Shown: piece after piece, positions 22,494 to 32,877 of the stretch | Layout of the letters: each line of letters starts with the position of its first letter | Numbering within the stretch: position 1 is the stretch's first letter | Origin: Watersipora subatra | Taxonomy: Eukaryota; Bryozoa; Gymnolaemata; Cheilostomatida; Watersiporidae | DNA: 64,000 nt | Reading direction: 5' to 3' | NCBI RefSeq assembly: GCF_963576615.1 | Contig: NC_088714.1 | Span: 27,586,558 to 27,650,557, forward strand | Position numbers and translations under genes: made by a program | The notes under the pieces: generated by a model | What the model was told of the DNA's origin: nothing | Database searches by the model: none | The model's input: only the letters and a program-made list of their open reading frames with translations

Positions 22494-22503
22494 TGAGATT
22501 GGC
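22379..22503 (-). CDS. adaptor-like gene, first coding exon (signal peptide)
   Basis: The acceptor is a T-run followed by ATTTCAG with AG at 22505-22504. Ten bases of 5' UTR precede tandem ATG codons at 22493 and 22490. The exon encodes 38 residues beginning MMPKHILLVLAPLASF, a typical hydrophobic signal sequence, followed by acidic CSEDSEND. The donor CG|GTAAAT at 22378 leaves a phase-1 end. The good acceptor implies at least one upstream noncoding exon. Confidence 0.6.
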
Positions 22504-23141
22504 CTGAAATAAAAAAAAACGAAATCATATTTGTTGAGCCAGCAATTCACTAAATATAGTTACAAGACTATCTGTTACGTAAATGTAAAAATGATCATTC
22601 TACTCTTCGGTTGTTAAAAACAGTAATGACGAATTAGCCAATTTTGGAATGATGAAAAACTGCATTCGATAAGTCATTACATTTTTAGGTAGCTACAATA
22701 GTCAAAAACTTATAGCCGATAAAACATATAGGTTATGCTTCGAGCAATTGTAATGTGGCAATGATAATAACAGAATAAAAACGGATAAAAAATAAACAAT
22801 TGGTAGGCACTACCAATTAGGCTTACAGCTATTGACGCTTTCCAAACTTTTATTTGCCATACTTTTGTGACAAGTATCTTGCTTTACTATTTTTCCTAGA
22901 TGAACGTTGAAAGCCTAAAAAATTGAAATGGGGAAACCCTAAATTCCCCGAAACTATATTTCTAAGCTACAAAAATGTGTTAAACGATGGGGAAAATCCC
23001 ACACAGATTCGCTGCAAGTGAAAGCGCTCTTAGATACGACCCGTCGTAGAGTAGTCTGGGGCGGCATAGGTCATTAGAGGTACGGCATAGGGCAAAAGAG
23101 GTACGACTGTTATGGAATTGCCAAACTCAGCTATTTCTAAC
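22504..23141. other. 5' flank of the adaptor-like gene
   Basis: No coding exon recognised. At least one noncoding exon is expected upstream because the first coding exon has a good acceptor. No promoter element can be assigned. Confidence 0.4.
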
Positions 23142-23458
23142 CATAGAGTTATCTCCCCCTAGAGTGATAACTGAGCATTCAACAACACGAGCGTTTCCGG
23201 TGCCAACAAGGAGCGTTTAGGCCACGCCCCCTTTTTTGTGCTAGTCAATCGTAGCGATTGACAGAACGATAACATCAGCCATGTGAATGATCATGAATTT
23301 CCACCGTTAAGATAGCAATTATTGATGATTATTAAATGATGATTATAGTTTATTACACTAATATATGCTTATTATTTAAAGCAATTCAATACCTACGTGC
23401 CTTGCAAAGGCACTGAATAGATAGTGTTAAGTAAGTGAGTTAATGCAATCAGTTACTC

Positions 23459-23501
23459 CAATGATATACAGCCCCCACACATGGGGGGCAGTATATCTTT
23501 G
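23459..23501. mobile_element. 43-bp micro-insertion with target duplication
   Basis: GATATACAGCCCCC and its inverted form almost touch, forming a mini fold-back. It is flanked by GTTACTC on both sides (23452-23458, 23502-23508). The matching place in the right arm of the host element lacks it and carries a single copy of the target, so the insertion is visible directly. The tips match the MITE at 56780-57594. Confidence 0.65.
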
Positions 23502-24744
23502 GTTACTCATAGATAAGATAGATAGTCATACTAGGGATGTATTACATTGGTGTGATGGGAAGCTAATCGACTGCCATCAACTGAAAGTATTGACATTGTA
23601 TGGTGATAGAGTGATTCATTGACACCACAGTTCACAAACAGCCCTTGCATGTAATATTAGATTTCAATACATATCAATCAAATACATAGACTAGCTTGAA
23701 CCAAAGATGTCCACTAGTTAGAGGACATCTTTGCTTGATGTAAGCAAGCAAAAAGTTTGAAAGTTAGAGTGGCAAATGTTGTTATATGTTAGATAAAAAT
23801 AAATTATACCTAATTATACTAAATTATAATTATTTAAAAATAAAATAGACTTTTTTATTACTTTATTTATTAAATAATTTTTATTGTAATCATAGCTAAA
23901 CAGATTATATTTAGCCATCACTTGCTAATTATTTCACATTTACATTTAAACACATTTGCAGTTTCATTTTTCTTCCTAATTTATTTCAACAAAAAACTTC
24001 TTTCATGATATGAAATTTAAAAGTTGTAGTTGTTTGAAAAAGCTTGAAAACATTTACAGTTGTTTTTATTTTCTCTCCTCTCTTCATTTATTTCAACTAC
24101 ACAGAACACTTCTCATAATATGTAGTGTAAAAGTTAAAGTGGCAAATGTTGTTATATGTTAAATAAAAATAAATTATAACGTACTTAATTATACTAATTA
24201 TAATTATATAAATATACAATAGACTCTTTTATTACCTTATTTATTAAATAATTTTTCATCGTGATCATAGCTAAACAGATTATATTTAGCCATTACTTGC
24301 TAATTATTTTACATTTAAGCACATTTACAGTTTTTTTCCTAATTTATTTCAACAAAACACTTCTTTCATGATATGAAATTTAAAAGTTGTAGTTGTTTGA
24401 AAAATCTTGAAAACCTTTACAGTTGTTTTTTTTTCCTCATAATTCATTGTAACTGCTTAAAAATATTTTCTCATGATATGAAGTTTAAAAGTTAGAATGG
24501 TAAATGTTATATAAAAATAAACTTTCTGTCCAAAGACTTTTTCATTGCTCGGGCAACTCGGTTAGTACAGCTCATAGTTGATGGCAGTCAATTAGCTTCC
24601 CATCACACTAATGTAATACGACTCTACCTATGACTATCTTTCTTATCTATGAGTAACTGATTGCATTAACTCACTTACTTAACACTATCTATTCAGTGCC
24701 TTTACAAGTCAAGTATGTATCAAGGATTACGTGTATGTCACAAT

Positions 24745-25125
24745 TTCCATTTCCATAATTCGTTTCCATATAATTTCCATTTCCATAAAATTTCCATAGT
24801 TTATTTCCATATTAATTCCATTTCCATAACATTTCCCTACATCATTTCTATATTATTTCCATTTCCATAACATTTCCCTACTTCATTTCTATATTATTTC
24901 CATTTCCATAACATTTTCATAATTCATTTCTATATTATTTCCATATTAATTCCATTTCCATAACATTTCCATATTATTTCCATTTCAATAACATTTCCAT
25001 ATTATTTCCATTTCAATAACATTTCCATATTATTTCCATTTCAATAACATTTCCATATTATTTCCATTTCAATAACATTTCTTTATTTCTAAAATAAAAT
25101 TTCCATATCCATTTCCCTAAAATTA
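24745..25125. repeat. TTTCCAT-rich low-complexity array
   Basis: Irregular TTTCCAT/TTCCATAA repeats. From about 24969 to 25080 they become regular copies of a 28-base unit containing ATTTCAATAACATTTCCATA. Confidence 0.9.
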
Positions 25126-25148
25126 TGAAAATATTTATGTTTATGGAA

Positions 25149-25230
25149 ACAATGATATACAGGGGGCTGTATATCATTGGCTGTATATCATTGCTGTATG
25201 GGGCTGTGGGGGGCTGTATATCATTGATGG
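25149..25230. repeat. clustered GATATACAGC/GCTGTATATC tips
   Basis: Several direct and inverted copies of the GGGGGCTGTATATCATT motif, the same tips seen at 23459-23501 and at 56780-57594. Confidence 0.6.
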
Positions 25231-25535
25231 AAATGGATATGAAAAAGTAAACATTTCCATAATATGTTTAGCGATCTCTGGTAGGTATTGAATTGCTTTG
25301 AATAATAAGCATATATTAAAGTAATAAACTATAATCATCATTTCTTTAATATGAGCATTAATTACTATCTTAACTGGAAATTCATGATCCTTGTTTAACC
25401 CTTCTCATGGCTGATGTTATTGATCTAGTCAATCACTACGACTGACTAGCACAGAAAAGGGGCGTGGCCTAAATGCTCCTTGTTGGCACCGGAAACGCTC
25501 GTGTAGTTATCACTCTAGGGGGAGATAACTCTATG

Positions 25536-25996
25536 TTTCTAACCGCCCAAGCTATCAACCTATCCTGGGATTAGCGTAGTAATAGAGTCCTAAAGTGTGA
25601 CGTCACGTTAACCATAACGCCAAATTTTTTGGCGTCACATTCACAAACCTATACAACCTGGACCAATCATCGCCTATTCCCGTGCGTACGAGCACTTGAA
25701 GCGAGTTGGCGGCCATATTACGCTTCCAAGAGCGATACGTAACGCACTGTTGTATTGTGAAGGCGTTAGCGTTTTGACAAGTTTTCATTACCAAGGAGTT
25801 TCGCTTCAACATCACAGGAGAACTTAAACGTTAGATGTTAAATGAAGCCCACTGTTTTTTATTCTCACCAATAAAACATAACATGCATAATTCTATTTCC
25901 AGCTGCAAAATGCATCTTGACATTCATATATCTATATAGGTATATATATATAGATATATAAATGTTTATATATATATATATATAAAAAAAAAAAAA
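25536..25996. other. spacer with an isolated transposon end
   Basis: Near 25570-25625 the sequence AATAGAGTCC...CACGTTAACCATAACGCC resembles the ends of the ISL2EU-like element at 29124-32826, but no partner end is nearby. TTGGCGGCCATATTACGC at about 25706 has an inverted partner at about 29057-29080. TA-rich simple repeats occupy about 25925-25996. Confidence 0.45.
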
Positions 25997-26597
25997 TTGT
26001 TTCCTCACCCCGGATACCCCGTATGGGTGGTAAATTCTGCTCTAACTCGGGTCTCCTACCAGAGACCTGGGAGTTTGAGCACTCGTCTCAAGATCTTAGC
26101 TGTTCCCAATAGCGCACTTTTCTGCAACTCACCTGAGTTGATTGTTGTTGGTATTTGGGCAAGCCACATTTTATGCGCCGGTGTTATTGCGCCCAGTGCC
26201 CCAATGACTACTGGGATTACGGTTGTTCTTACATTCCAGCATTTTTCAATTTCTTCTCCAAGAGGGAGATATTTTTCTACCTTTTCTTTTTCTTTGCTGG
26301 CTATATTGTAGTCATTGGGTACTGCTATATCTATTATAGTAGCCCTCTTGTTCTCCTTGTCTACCACCACTATATCTGGTTGGTTTGCTAGGACATGCTT
26401 GTCAGTTTGGATGTAGAAGTCCCAGAGGATCTTAGCGCGGTCATTTTCATTGACCTTACCAGGAGCTTCCCACCAGTGTTGTGGTTTATTAAGGCCATAC
26501 TCATCACATAGACTTCTATACACAATACCTGCGACATGATTATGCCGCTCAGTGTATGCGTTCCCTGCTAGCTGTCTGCATCCACTGATGATGTGTT

Positions 26598-26600
<3 letters not shown>
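25997..26600 (-). pseudogene. non-LTR retrotransposon 3' end (C-terminal nuclease-like domain)
   Basis: The minus-strand reading from about 26595 covers [18 protein letters not shown], a linker, YGLNKPQHWWE, ILWDFYIQTDKHV, PDIVVVDKENKRATIIDIAV, VIPVVIGALGAI and LQKSALLGTAKILRRVL. This block is the C-terminus of a widespread invertebrate LINE ORF. PD...D-x-x fits a restriction-like endonuclease core (inference). The frame is open for 155 codons. The 5' side is cut off by a (TA)n tract, so only the tail survives. Confidence 0.8.

Positions 26601-26692
<92 letters not shown>
26597..26692. repeat. (TA)n microsatellite
   Basis: Nearly pure TA, with one TG interruption near 26640. Confidence 0.95.
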
Positions 26693-26693
<1 letters not shown>

Positions 26694-26860
26694 ATTTTCA
26701 TATATCATTATATATATATAATGATATACAAAAATGTTTTAAAAAATGTTTAAATTTATTTGAATGTTTACAAATATTTAAAATGTTTTTAAAAATGTTC
26801 ATTATATATGATATATATAATGAACATTTTATAAAACATTATATTATGAACATATATATA

Positions 26861-27451
26861 CAGTGTTGTGCAAAATTATGAAACATCCTATGATTTTGAG
26901 TTGTTTGCAGAGTTCTATAGGAGCTTCCAACCTCCAGCTCACCCTATTGTCAAAACAATATATATCAATGAAAGCAGAATTTTGTGTCCTATACAATGGT
27001 ATCTAATAAATTTAAGTATTAAACCATTAATCTTAATCTAATTAACAGATTAGTGGCACTAGATTAAAGTAAGACAAATCTAATCAAAGCAAAGTGTGAT
27101 TAATTAAATTAAAAATATTAATTTCCCATCATATTTTATTCAAATGTTTATGATATTACAATATAACAATAAAATATTAATTCACCAACCATTTAGTGTT
27201 GATATGGGTAATAATATGCCATTTGAAAAATGCAAAAAGTGATAAGTTGAGTAGCAAAAAATATTTGCGTCTTTTTATTATGCACATAGTTAGTTGCACA
27301 TTATACCATTCTCTAGCACAAAATTTTTAGTCTGTTAATATGCATATTATTAAGACTAAATGGAAATTCAAGGGTATAACAGTCATCAAAATAGAGACAT
27401 TTTATGACTTTGAAAACATTGAGGGCGGTCTCATAATTTTGCACAGCACTG
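26861..27451. mobile_element. mariner/Tc1-like MITE
   Basis: TIR CAGTGTTGTGCAAAATTATG at the left and its inverted near-copy at the right, flanked by TA on both sides (26859-26860, 27452-27453). The 591-base AT-rich interior has no transposase. Confidence 0.8.
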
Positions 27452-27548
27452 TATAAATAGATATAAAGTTTTGAAATTGTACATGAGAAGAAGCCTGGAA
27501 GGACACACATTTGAGTTGATCACTTGAATTCAAAAGTTCCCTTACTGA

Positions 27549-28473
27549 TGTTTGAACAATATCAACTTTGATAGCTGCTTCCTTATCTTGGGTCCACCAA
27601 GTTTTTCATTACAGCCTTTGGCAAGATGATGCATGCGAATTTTCACGTAACATGATGCTATGCACTTAATCAAGACAAAGACATGATTATAGCGAGCAGC
27701 TGGGTTGAAGATGATACCGTATCATCTTCAACCCCCACTCCGATATCTACATATCCATAATATTTGTGTCCATCCCAATCAATGTGCTGCTTAATAGCCA
27801 TTTCATCAAGCATCAAGGCACATGCTACACTCTCTCATCGCTTATTTCCTTCCTCCACCTTCACTTCTAGAGCATCAAAAGCTTCCTGTGTAAAACCTGG
27901 CTCTCCATTGATCCCGGAATACCACCTTCTGATGACTGATGAATGCGGCAATGAAAAGTCAAATGACTCTCTCATATATCTATATGCTTTCGCACTGTAA
28001 AAATGCAAGGTAAGGGCAAATGCTCGCAATTCAGGTGGGTAGGCATCACGCCTAATCTTTCCAGTCAGTTTGATTTTCACCATTCTTTCCATGAAGGCTG
28101 CTAGAACACCTAAAAATGTCTTGGACAGCATATCTTCACCGTTCGAAGACAGCAGATGCTTTTTCTCAAAAGCTGTAACAATCTCTTGAAGGGACGACAT
28201 CTTTCTCTTCAAGCGGTGAGACTTCTGTTGTGTGGTCTTCAGCCTCTTTTCTAAGTATGCCATATGGTCCATTACTGAAGTCAACTTCTGCTTTACCCTT
28301 CTTGGACTATCTCTTATTGAATACGAGTGGTCCTCATGAAATGAAGCTGGTGGAGACTTTGGTGCAGGTTTGTCAGCAGTATCTGGGAGGTTGTTTGCTG
28401 ACCCATCGCATCTTTCTTTCGGGGTTTCCTTGGTTTGCATAAATTCTAAAAGGGAGAGTTTGCGTAAATTCAC
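27549..28473 (-). pseudogene. P-element-type (THAP9-like) transposase, internally deleted
   Basis: The minus-strand reading follows an acceptor (CTCTCCCTTTTAG near 28447). Residues about 75-125 form a Lys/Glu-rich coiled coil. Then comes the P-transposase block YPPELRAFALTLHFYSAKAY, SVIRRWYSGINGEPGFT. After a TGA the homology goes on with ALMLDEMAIKQHIDWDGHKY and GYVDIGVGVEDDT, the first catalytic region. At about 27718 it jumps directly to a C-terminal tail, CYVKIRMHHLAKG and KLILFKHQ-stop. Most of the catalytic core is missing. A perfect 33-base palindrome (27702-27734) marks the junction. No THAP exon was found on this strand. Confidence 0.82.
27702..27734. repeat. 33-base perfect palindrome at a deletion junction
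   Basis: Two 16-base arms, GGGTTGAAGATGATAC and its complement, around a single C. It sits exactly where the P-type transposase reading loses its core. Confidence 0.9.
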
Positions 28474-28490
28474 AAGGAATAAATTAAAAA

Positions 28491-29123
28491 AGAAACCAGT
28501 ATAAAAACATTATAATTATGTTATATATGTTATAATTATGGACGGAGTTTAGTTTAAAGCCTATTTTAGCTCAAAATGGACACAGAGAGCTGAGATTTTT
28601 CAAACTGTTTGGAAAATAAGTACTTACTAACCACACAAAAATCATTAAGGTTGATGCAGCAGTTTTTGAAATATGGCCATCATTAAATTTGTTATCTAGA
28701 ATTTAACATTTTTCGATTTTGTGAATCAGCTGCTTCACCAAAATGCTCGTTCTTGGTGTCAAATTGAAGCTCAGAATGTGCTTTTAGCAGTGAAAAAACA
28801 GAATTTAGATACAGATTACAAAACAAATTTTTAAGCAAAAAATTGATACCGATCGATATGACAAGACTGCGACCTATGATTTACAGAATAACAAAACAGG
28901 TACTGGCTTTAGCCAAAATCTGTTACTGTCACTTTATTATACACAACATTCTAAAAATACAAGTAAAATCTCATGACAATATATCGTATCTTCTTCTTTC
29001 TATAGTCTTCAGATTGTACAGAAATCGCTATTCTAGCTCTCTTACGTGTAGATCTTTTGGAAGTGCAATATGGCGGCCAAAAGGCCTCACTTTTCCGAGC
29101 CAATGACCCGTCCAAGTAATAGA
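28491..29123. other. spacer upstream of the P-type transposase
   Basis: May contain the 5' part of the P-type element. An inverted TTGGCCGCCATATTGC (about 29057-29080) pairs with about 25706. No clear exon. Confidence 0.35.
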
Positions 29124-29208
29124 GGTCAGTGTTCACGTTACCATGACGCCAAAAAACTCAGTTTTAAACAATGCAGATGATCAGAACCGCGTAGGTCAGG
29201 CTTTTACA

Positions 29209-30077
29209 CGGGCTAGCCGGGTCGCGCACTCAAGGATTTTCGCCATGCACATACAAAACAAAAACAACAGGGTAGACCCACTTTTCGCGGTCTTCCGCAC
29301 GAATATTCAAAAATACTAACAGATGTCAATTCTATCGACCAAACACTTCCTACTAATGGATGAGCAACCTATTAATGTATCCGAATACCTCATATAAAAT
29401 AAGCCAACCAAGTTACATAATGGTTAATATCCATTTTATCTCTGGAAATATGCCTGCCCGCGGTTTTTGGCCAAGAATAACCAGGGTTCGTCATACACCA
29501 AAATGTCTCTTTCGGGTTCCGGAGGTAGCCCGTTCTGTTTATTAAGTGTGGGCGTCCATATAAACACCCTGCCCCAAATAGAGGTTACAATGTAAGCTAA
29601 TCACAACACCGTACAACACCTACGCGCTAGTTGTAGCAGTAGAGTGGTAGTTCATTACGTGTTCATGATTTATTCAACACGTGAATTGGATTGGCTTAAA
29701 AATAATTTAAGTTTCGGTATGGCGACAATGGACCCACCCGATAATGTTAGATAACGGACTACCTCCGGAACCCGTGAGAGACATTTTGGTGTATAATGAA
29801 CTCTGGTTAATCTTGGCCAAAAACCGCTGGCAGGCATATTTCCAGAGATAAAATGGTATTAACCATTATGTAACTTGGTTGGCTTATTTTATATAAGATA
29901 TTCGGATACATTAATAGGTTGCTCATCCATTAGTAGGTTGTGTTTGGCCGATAGAATGGACATCTGTTAGTATTTTTGAATATTCATGCAGAAGACCACG
30001 AAAAGTGGGTCTACCCTGTTGTTTTTGTTTTGTATGTGCGTGGCGAAAATCCTTGAGTGCGTGACCCGGCTAGCCCG
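29209..30077. mobile_element. fold-back element with ~340-bp inverted arms
   Basis: Left arm from CGGGCTAGCCGGGTCGCGCA (29209) to about 29550 is mirrored by the right arm from about 29735 to 30077. Flanking TACA (29205-29208 and 30078-30081) is a likely 4-base target duplication. Reading outward, the arms share CTCAAGGATTTTCGCCATGC, GTAGACCCACTTTTCGCG, TAACCATTATGTAACTTGGT and other blocks with scattered differences. The short ORFs inside are by-products. Confidence 0.88.
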
Positions 30078-30261
30078 TACACTTTTATTTGTTTGTTTGT
30101 GAATATTATTTATTGAGGTTTTCATGAGAAAATAGTGTTCTGTTGACCACACAGTTACGAATTAAAGCTAATATAATGTGGTATAACATGACAATTGAGA
30201 ATAAAATTGATAATGGCTACAATAATGTAGTTTCTATAAGAGGATAATATGATTGAGCTGA

Positions 30262-30263
<2 letters not shown>

Positions 30264-30343
<80 letters not shown>
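30264..30343. repeat. (TA)n microsatellite
   Basis: About 40 TA units without interruption. Confidence 0.95.
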
Positions 30344-30347
<4 letters not shown>

Positions 30348-30657
30348 TATATGCAAGCTGAGCTGATTGAGTATTTAGATTCCAAGTTGGTAATTAGTAT
30401 AGTCATTTTTTAAGTTTTTTTAACGCGAGTGACACAATACTCTACTATTCTTATTTCAGTTATGGTTGTAAAGTGACAACCAATGGTTTTTAATATTTTT
30501 AATGGAGTTTATTGGAAGATCAAAGCACTTAAATTATTGTTTTATCGTTTGAAATCACTCAAGAAAGAAGATCTTTGGATGGAGAGTTAATTAAGCTGCC
30601 ATAATAAACACTTTTGTGTGACAAAAAGGTGAAAAGTTCATAAATGGTGACCATTTA

Positions 30658-31040
30658 ATGGTCTACTGCTTTGCTCCGACGTGTAACCATGCGTCGGAGA
30701 GCCATACTTGAAAGTTCTTCGCATTTCCAAGTCTTGAAAAGGCAACAAACGAACACAAACGATGGATTCGTCCGATAAAGTTAATAAAAATATTCATAAG
30801 AGTCTTTTTAATAAAAAGGTTGTAATAGATAAATTATTAAATTGTAATAATAAATTATGTCGATTTTGAGCTAATTCGCTTGATATTTCACATAGTCTGG
30901 TATCAGTATGGTTCTTGCCGGATTGTCATAGACTGCACTGATATTGAGGTTGCAGCGCCTGGACTAATGAGTCAACAAAATGCAACCTATTCGTCTTACC
31001 GTATATATATTAATTCATTTAAAGTCATTGTGAGGACATG
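30658..31040 (+). pseudogene. THAP-domain / DDE_Tnp_4 transposase remnant
   Basis: ATG 30658 opens a THAP domain: MVYCFAPTCNHASES, an in-frame TGA, then KFFAFPSLEKATNEHKRWIR with the conserved FP and W. It stops near 30780. About 120 bases on, the reading CRIVIDCTDIEVAAPGLM, SQQNATYSSYR, NSFKVIV is the first catalytic-Asp region of HARBI1/IS5-type DDE_Tnp_4 enzymes. The remainder of the catalytic domain is gone. The THAP domain binds the transposon ends; this copy is dead. Confidence 0.8.
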
Positions 31041-31223
31041 GTTTTTGAATAGTTTTGTTCCTAGCGTATTATTGAGTGAGATTACATGTATGCTACTGGT
31101 TAAAAAGAATCTTTGGCAAGGAAATATATTAAATCTTAAATTTAATCTATAACTCAACAGCTGCATACTGCAAATTTAACATTTCCTAAATACAGTCACA
31201 TGGAAGGTTACAAATAAAATAAT

Positions 31224-32810
31224 TTACAATTCTCTTTCCACGATTTTGAGGAAAATATAATCACAATAAAACTTAATTAATTGTGGAATGTTTGCAGACC
31301 ATGAGTCATCCCTTTCTATTTTCATAAATGCTATATCTTTTGTACTCCAGACAATGAAAAAACAAAACTTTCTACCAGATAAATATATTTGTCCTTGAAC
31401 TTGATCCCAGTACACATGATCTTTTCCCAAGGCGTAACCTTGCCTACTTTCAATTTTTTCAAGGCAGAATGAAGTTGAATTCAAAGCCTCTGCTATTGTT
31501 AGGTTTCATTCAGTATATGGACACTTTGTCTCCAGGACAGTTTCGTCATCGACAATGCCACCAGGTGAAGCACAAAGAATCCCAGATGAATCAAACCAGA
31601 TGCCAGTATCCTTAACAATTTTCCCTGTTTTTAAGGTGAACTCTGTAATGGCTTCTTTTCCATTGTTAATTCCCCACTGGACTGCTTTGACTTTTTTAAA
31701 TCGTACTCCCCAAGGAGACGTTTTACTAGTGAAAGAGTGACTCTTTTAGCTTTGAGAACAAAGCCAAAGTTACTGGCAGTAAGTCGACCTCTTCTGGCCA
31801 AATGCCAAACAGGGTTCTCCCTTTAGCCCAAAGTTAACTGGCTAATCCTTGCAATTTTATTTACATCTAGTTTGGAACGTCCAATCAAGCAATCCAGCTG
31901 TTCTTGACTCCCTTTTGCTCAAAGAAACTTGTCAGAGAAAATAATTTTTTGATGGAAGGCATGGGCAGCTTAGTAGCAACAGGTGGCTCAGGGCTGAGCA
32001 GCCAGCAGAGTCCTGTAAACTTTCCATATTTATTTAGATCCTTATACAGTGCGGAACGATCGGCTTGCGTAGGGTTCCTCGACAAAGCACAGTACCTTTT
32101 TGGTCAAGGAAATAGCGCTGAAACCACTTGATTTGACAGCATAGTTGTGACCTTCCTTTTCCTCCACTGGCATACGACATCGGTTCGGCTAAGATTGTGA
32201 TTCTGTAAATAAAAAGTGCAGCTGGATGGCTACATTTAAATGCTCCTCTCGGACATTCGCATTTGGTCAATTTTATCTCTTGTTGATCATCCAAGTAAAT
32301 CTGCAATTTTCAATATTAAAGGCATAAAAGATAAATTACAATACATCATCAGAAATATGTTTGAATTGGCTAAACTAGCACTGTTTGTGGTAATTTTGTG
32401 ATCAAGCCAAAGCATACGCAAAATTGTTTGTTTATTTTTAGTCTACGAACATTGTGTCTTTTGAAAACATTGAGAAATTTTTGTCTAGACCATCTGAATT
32501 AAATACAACAAAATTTTCATATCAAAACAACACAGTATGCTTCCTTAGTTGATAAATCGTAACGTTTACTCACCGTGACTTTATAAATCTTCGTTTTCAT
32601 ACTTGCGTGGACTTCTCCTCGTAAAACTCCTTGCTGGTAATTAAATGCTTCCACATGATCAGATTGAAAGTGATTTTCTCCCCTTTTAATCGATTTATTT
32701 TCATCTGAAAAAAAAGAACGCAGCGATGCTTTGGATAGAGTGGCCATTTTGATCGAAATGCGAGTTTGTTTAGAACTGAGTTTTTTGGCGCCATGGCAAC
32801 GTGACATAAT
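31224..32810 (-). pseudogene. SWIM zinc-finger / YqaJ exonuclease-like protein, frameshifted
   Basis: The first exon (about 32807-32574) reads MATLSKASLRSFF...HVEAFNYQQGVLRGEVHASM. Donor CACG|GTGAGT at 32573 and acceptor AATTGCAG (AG 32303-32302) define an intron. Exon 2 continues IYLDDQQEIKLTKCECPRGA, FKCSHPAALFIY, a SWIM zinc motif (CxC...CxH). After a frameshift near 32200 it reads RTDVVCQWRKRK and YGKFTGLCWLLSPEPP. Broken YqaJ segments follow (LVKRLLGEYDLKKSK), then YWDQVQGQIYLSGRKFCFF at 31224-31484, the YqaJ nuclease core end. Several frameshifts and stops make it a pseudogene. Confidence 0.8.
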
Positions 32811-32877
32811 CGCTTAAGGACTCTATATGCAAGCTAGCTTTCATGGAAAAGCCAATGGACTATCACATAACACAGTA

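Larger units (their letters stand above)
23142..25535. mobile_element. hAT-type TIR element with long arms
   Basis: Ends CATAGAGTTATCTCCCCCTA (left) and its inverted copy (right, finishing at 25535), flanked by a perfect 8-base duplication TTTCTAAC (23134-23141 and 25536-25543), the hAT hallmark. Inverted similarity runs for several hundred bases in each arm. The interior has tandem copies of a roughly 375-base AT-rich block (about 23755 and 24130, with a partial third near 24480) and a TTTCCAT-rich satellite-like stretch. There is no transposase, so the element is non-autonomous. Confidence 0.85.
29124..32826. mobile_element. ISL2EU-like DNA transposon (THAP/DDE plus SWIM/YqaJ), decayed
   Basis: Left end AGAGGTCAGTGTTCACGTTA...CCATGACGCCAAAAAACTC; right end is the inverted AGAGTCCTTAAGCGATTATG...GGCGCCAAAAAACTCAG, with AT on both outer sides. 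It carries two convergent coding remnants: THAP plus DDE transposase on plus (30658-31040) and a SWIM/YqaJ protein on minus (32810-31224). Pairing a DDE transposase with a YqaJ-type nuclease is the described organisation of ISL2EU elements (from memory). A fold-back element (29209-30077) and a (TA)n tract have inserted near the left end. Confidence 0.65.

Noticed and set aside
26552..26881. 109-codon ORF
   Set aside because: Driven by (TA)n sequence.
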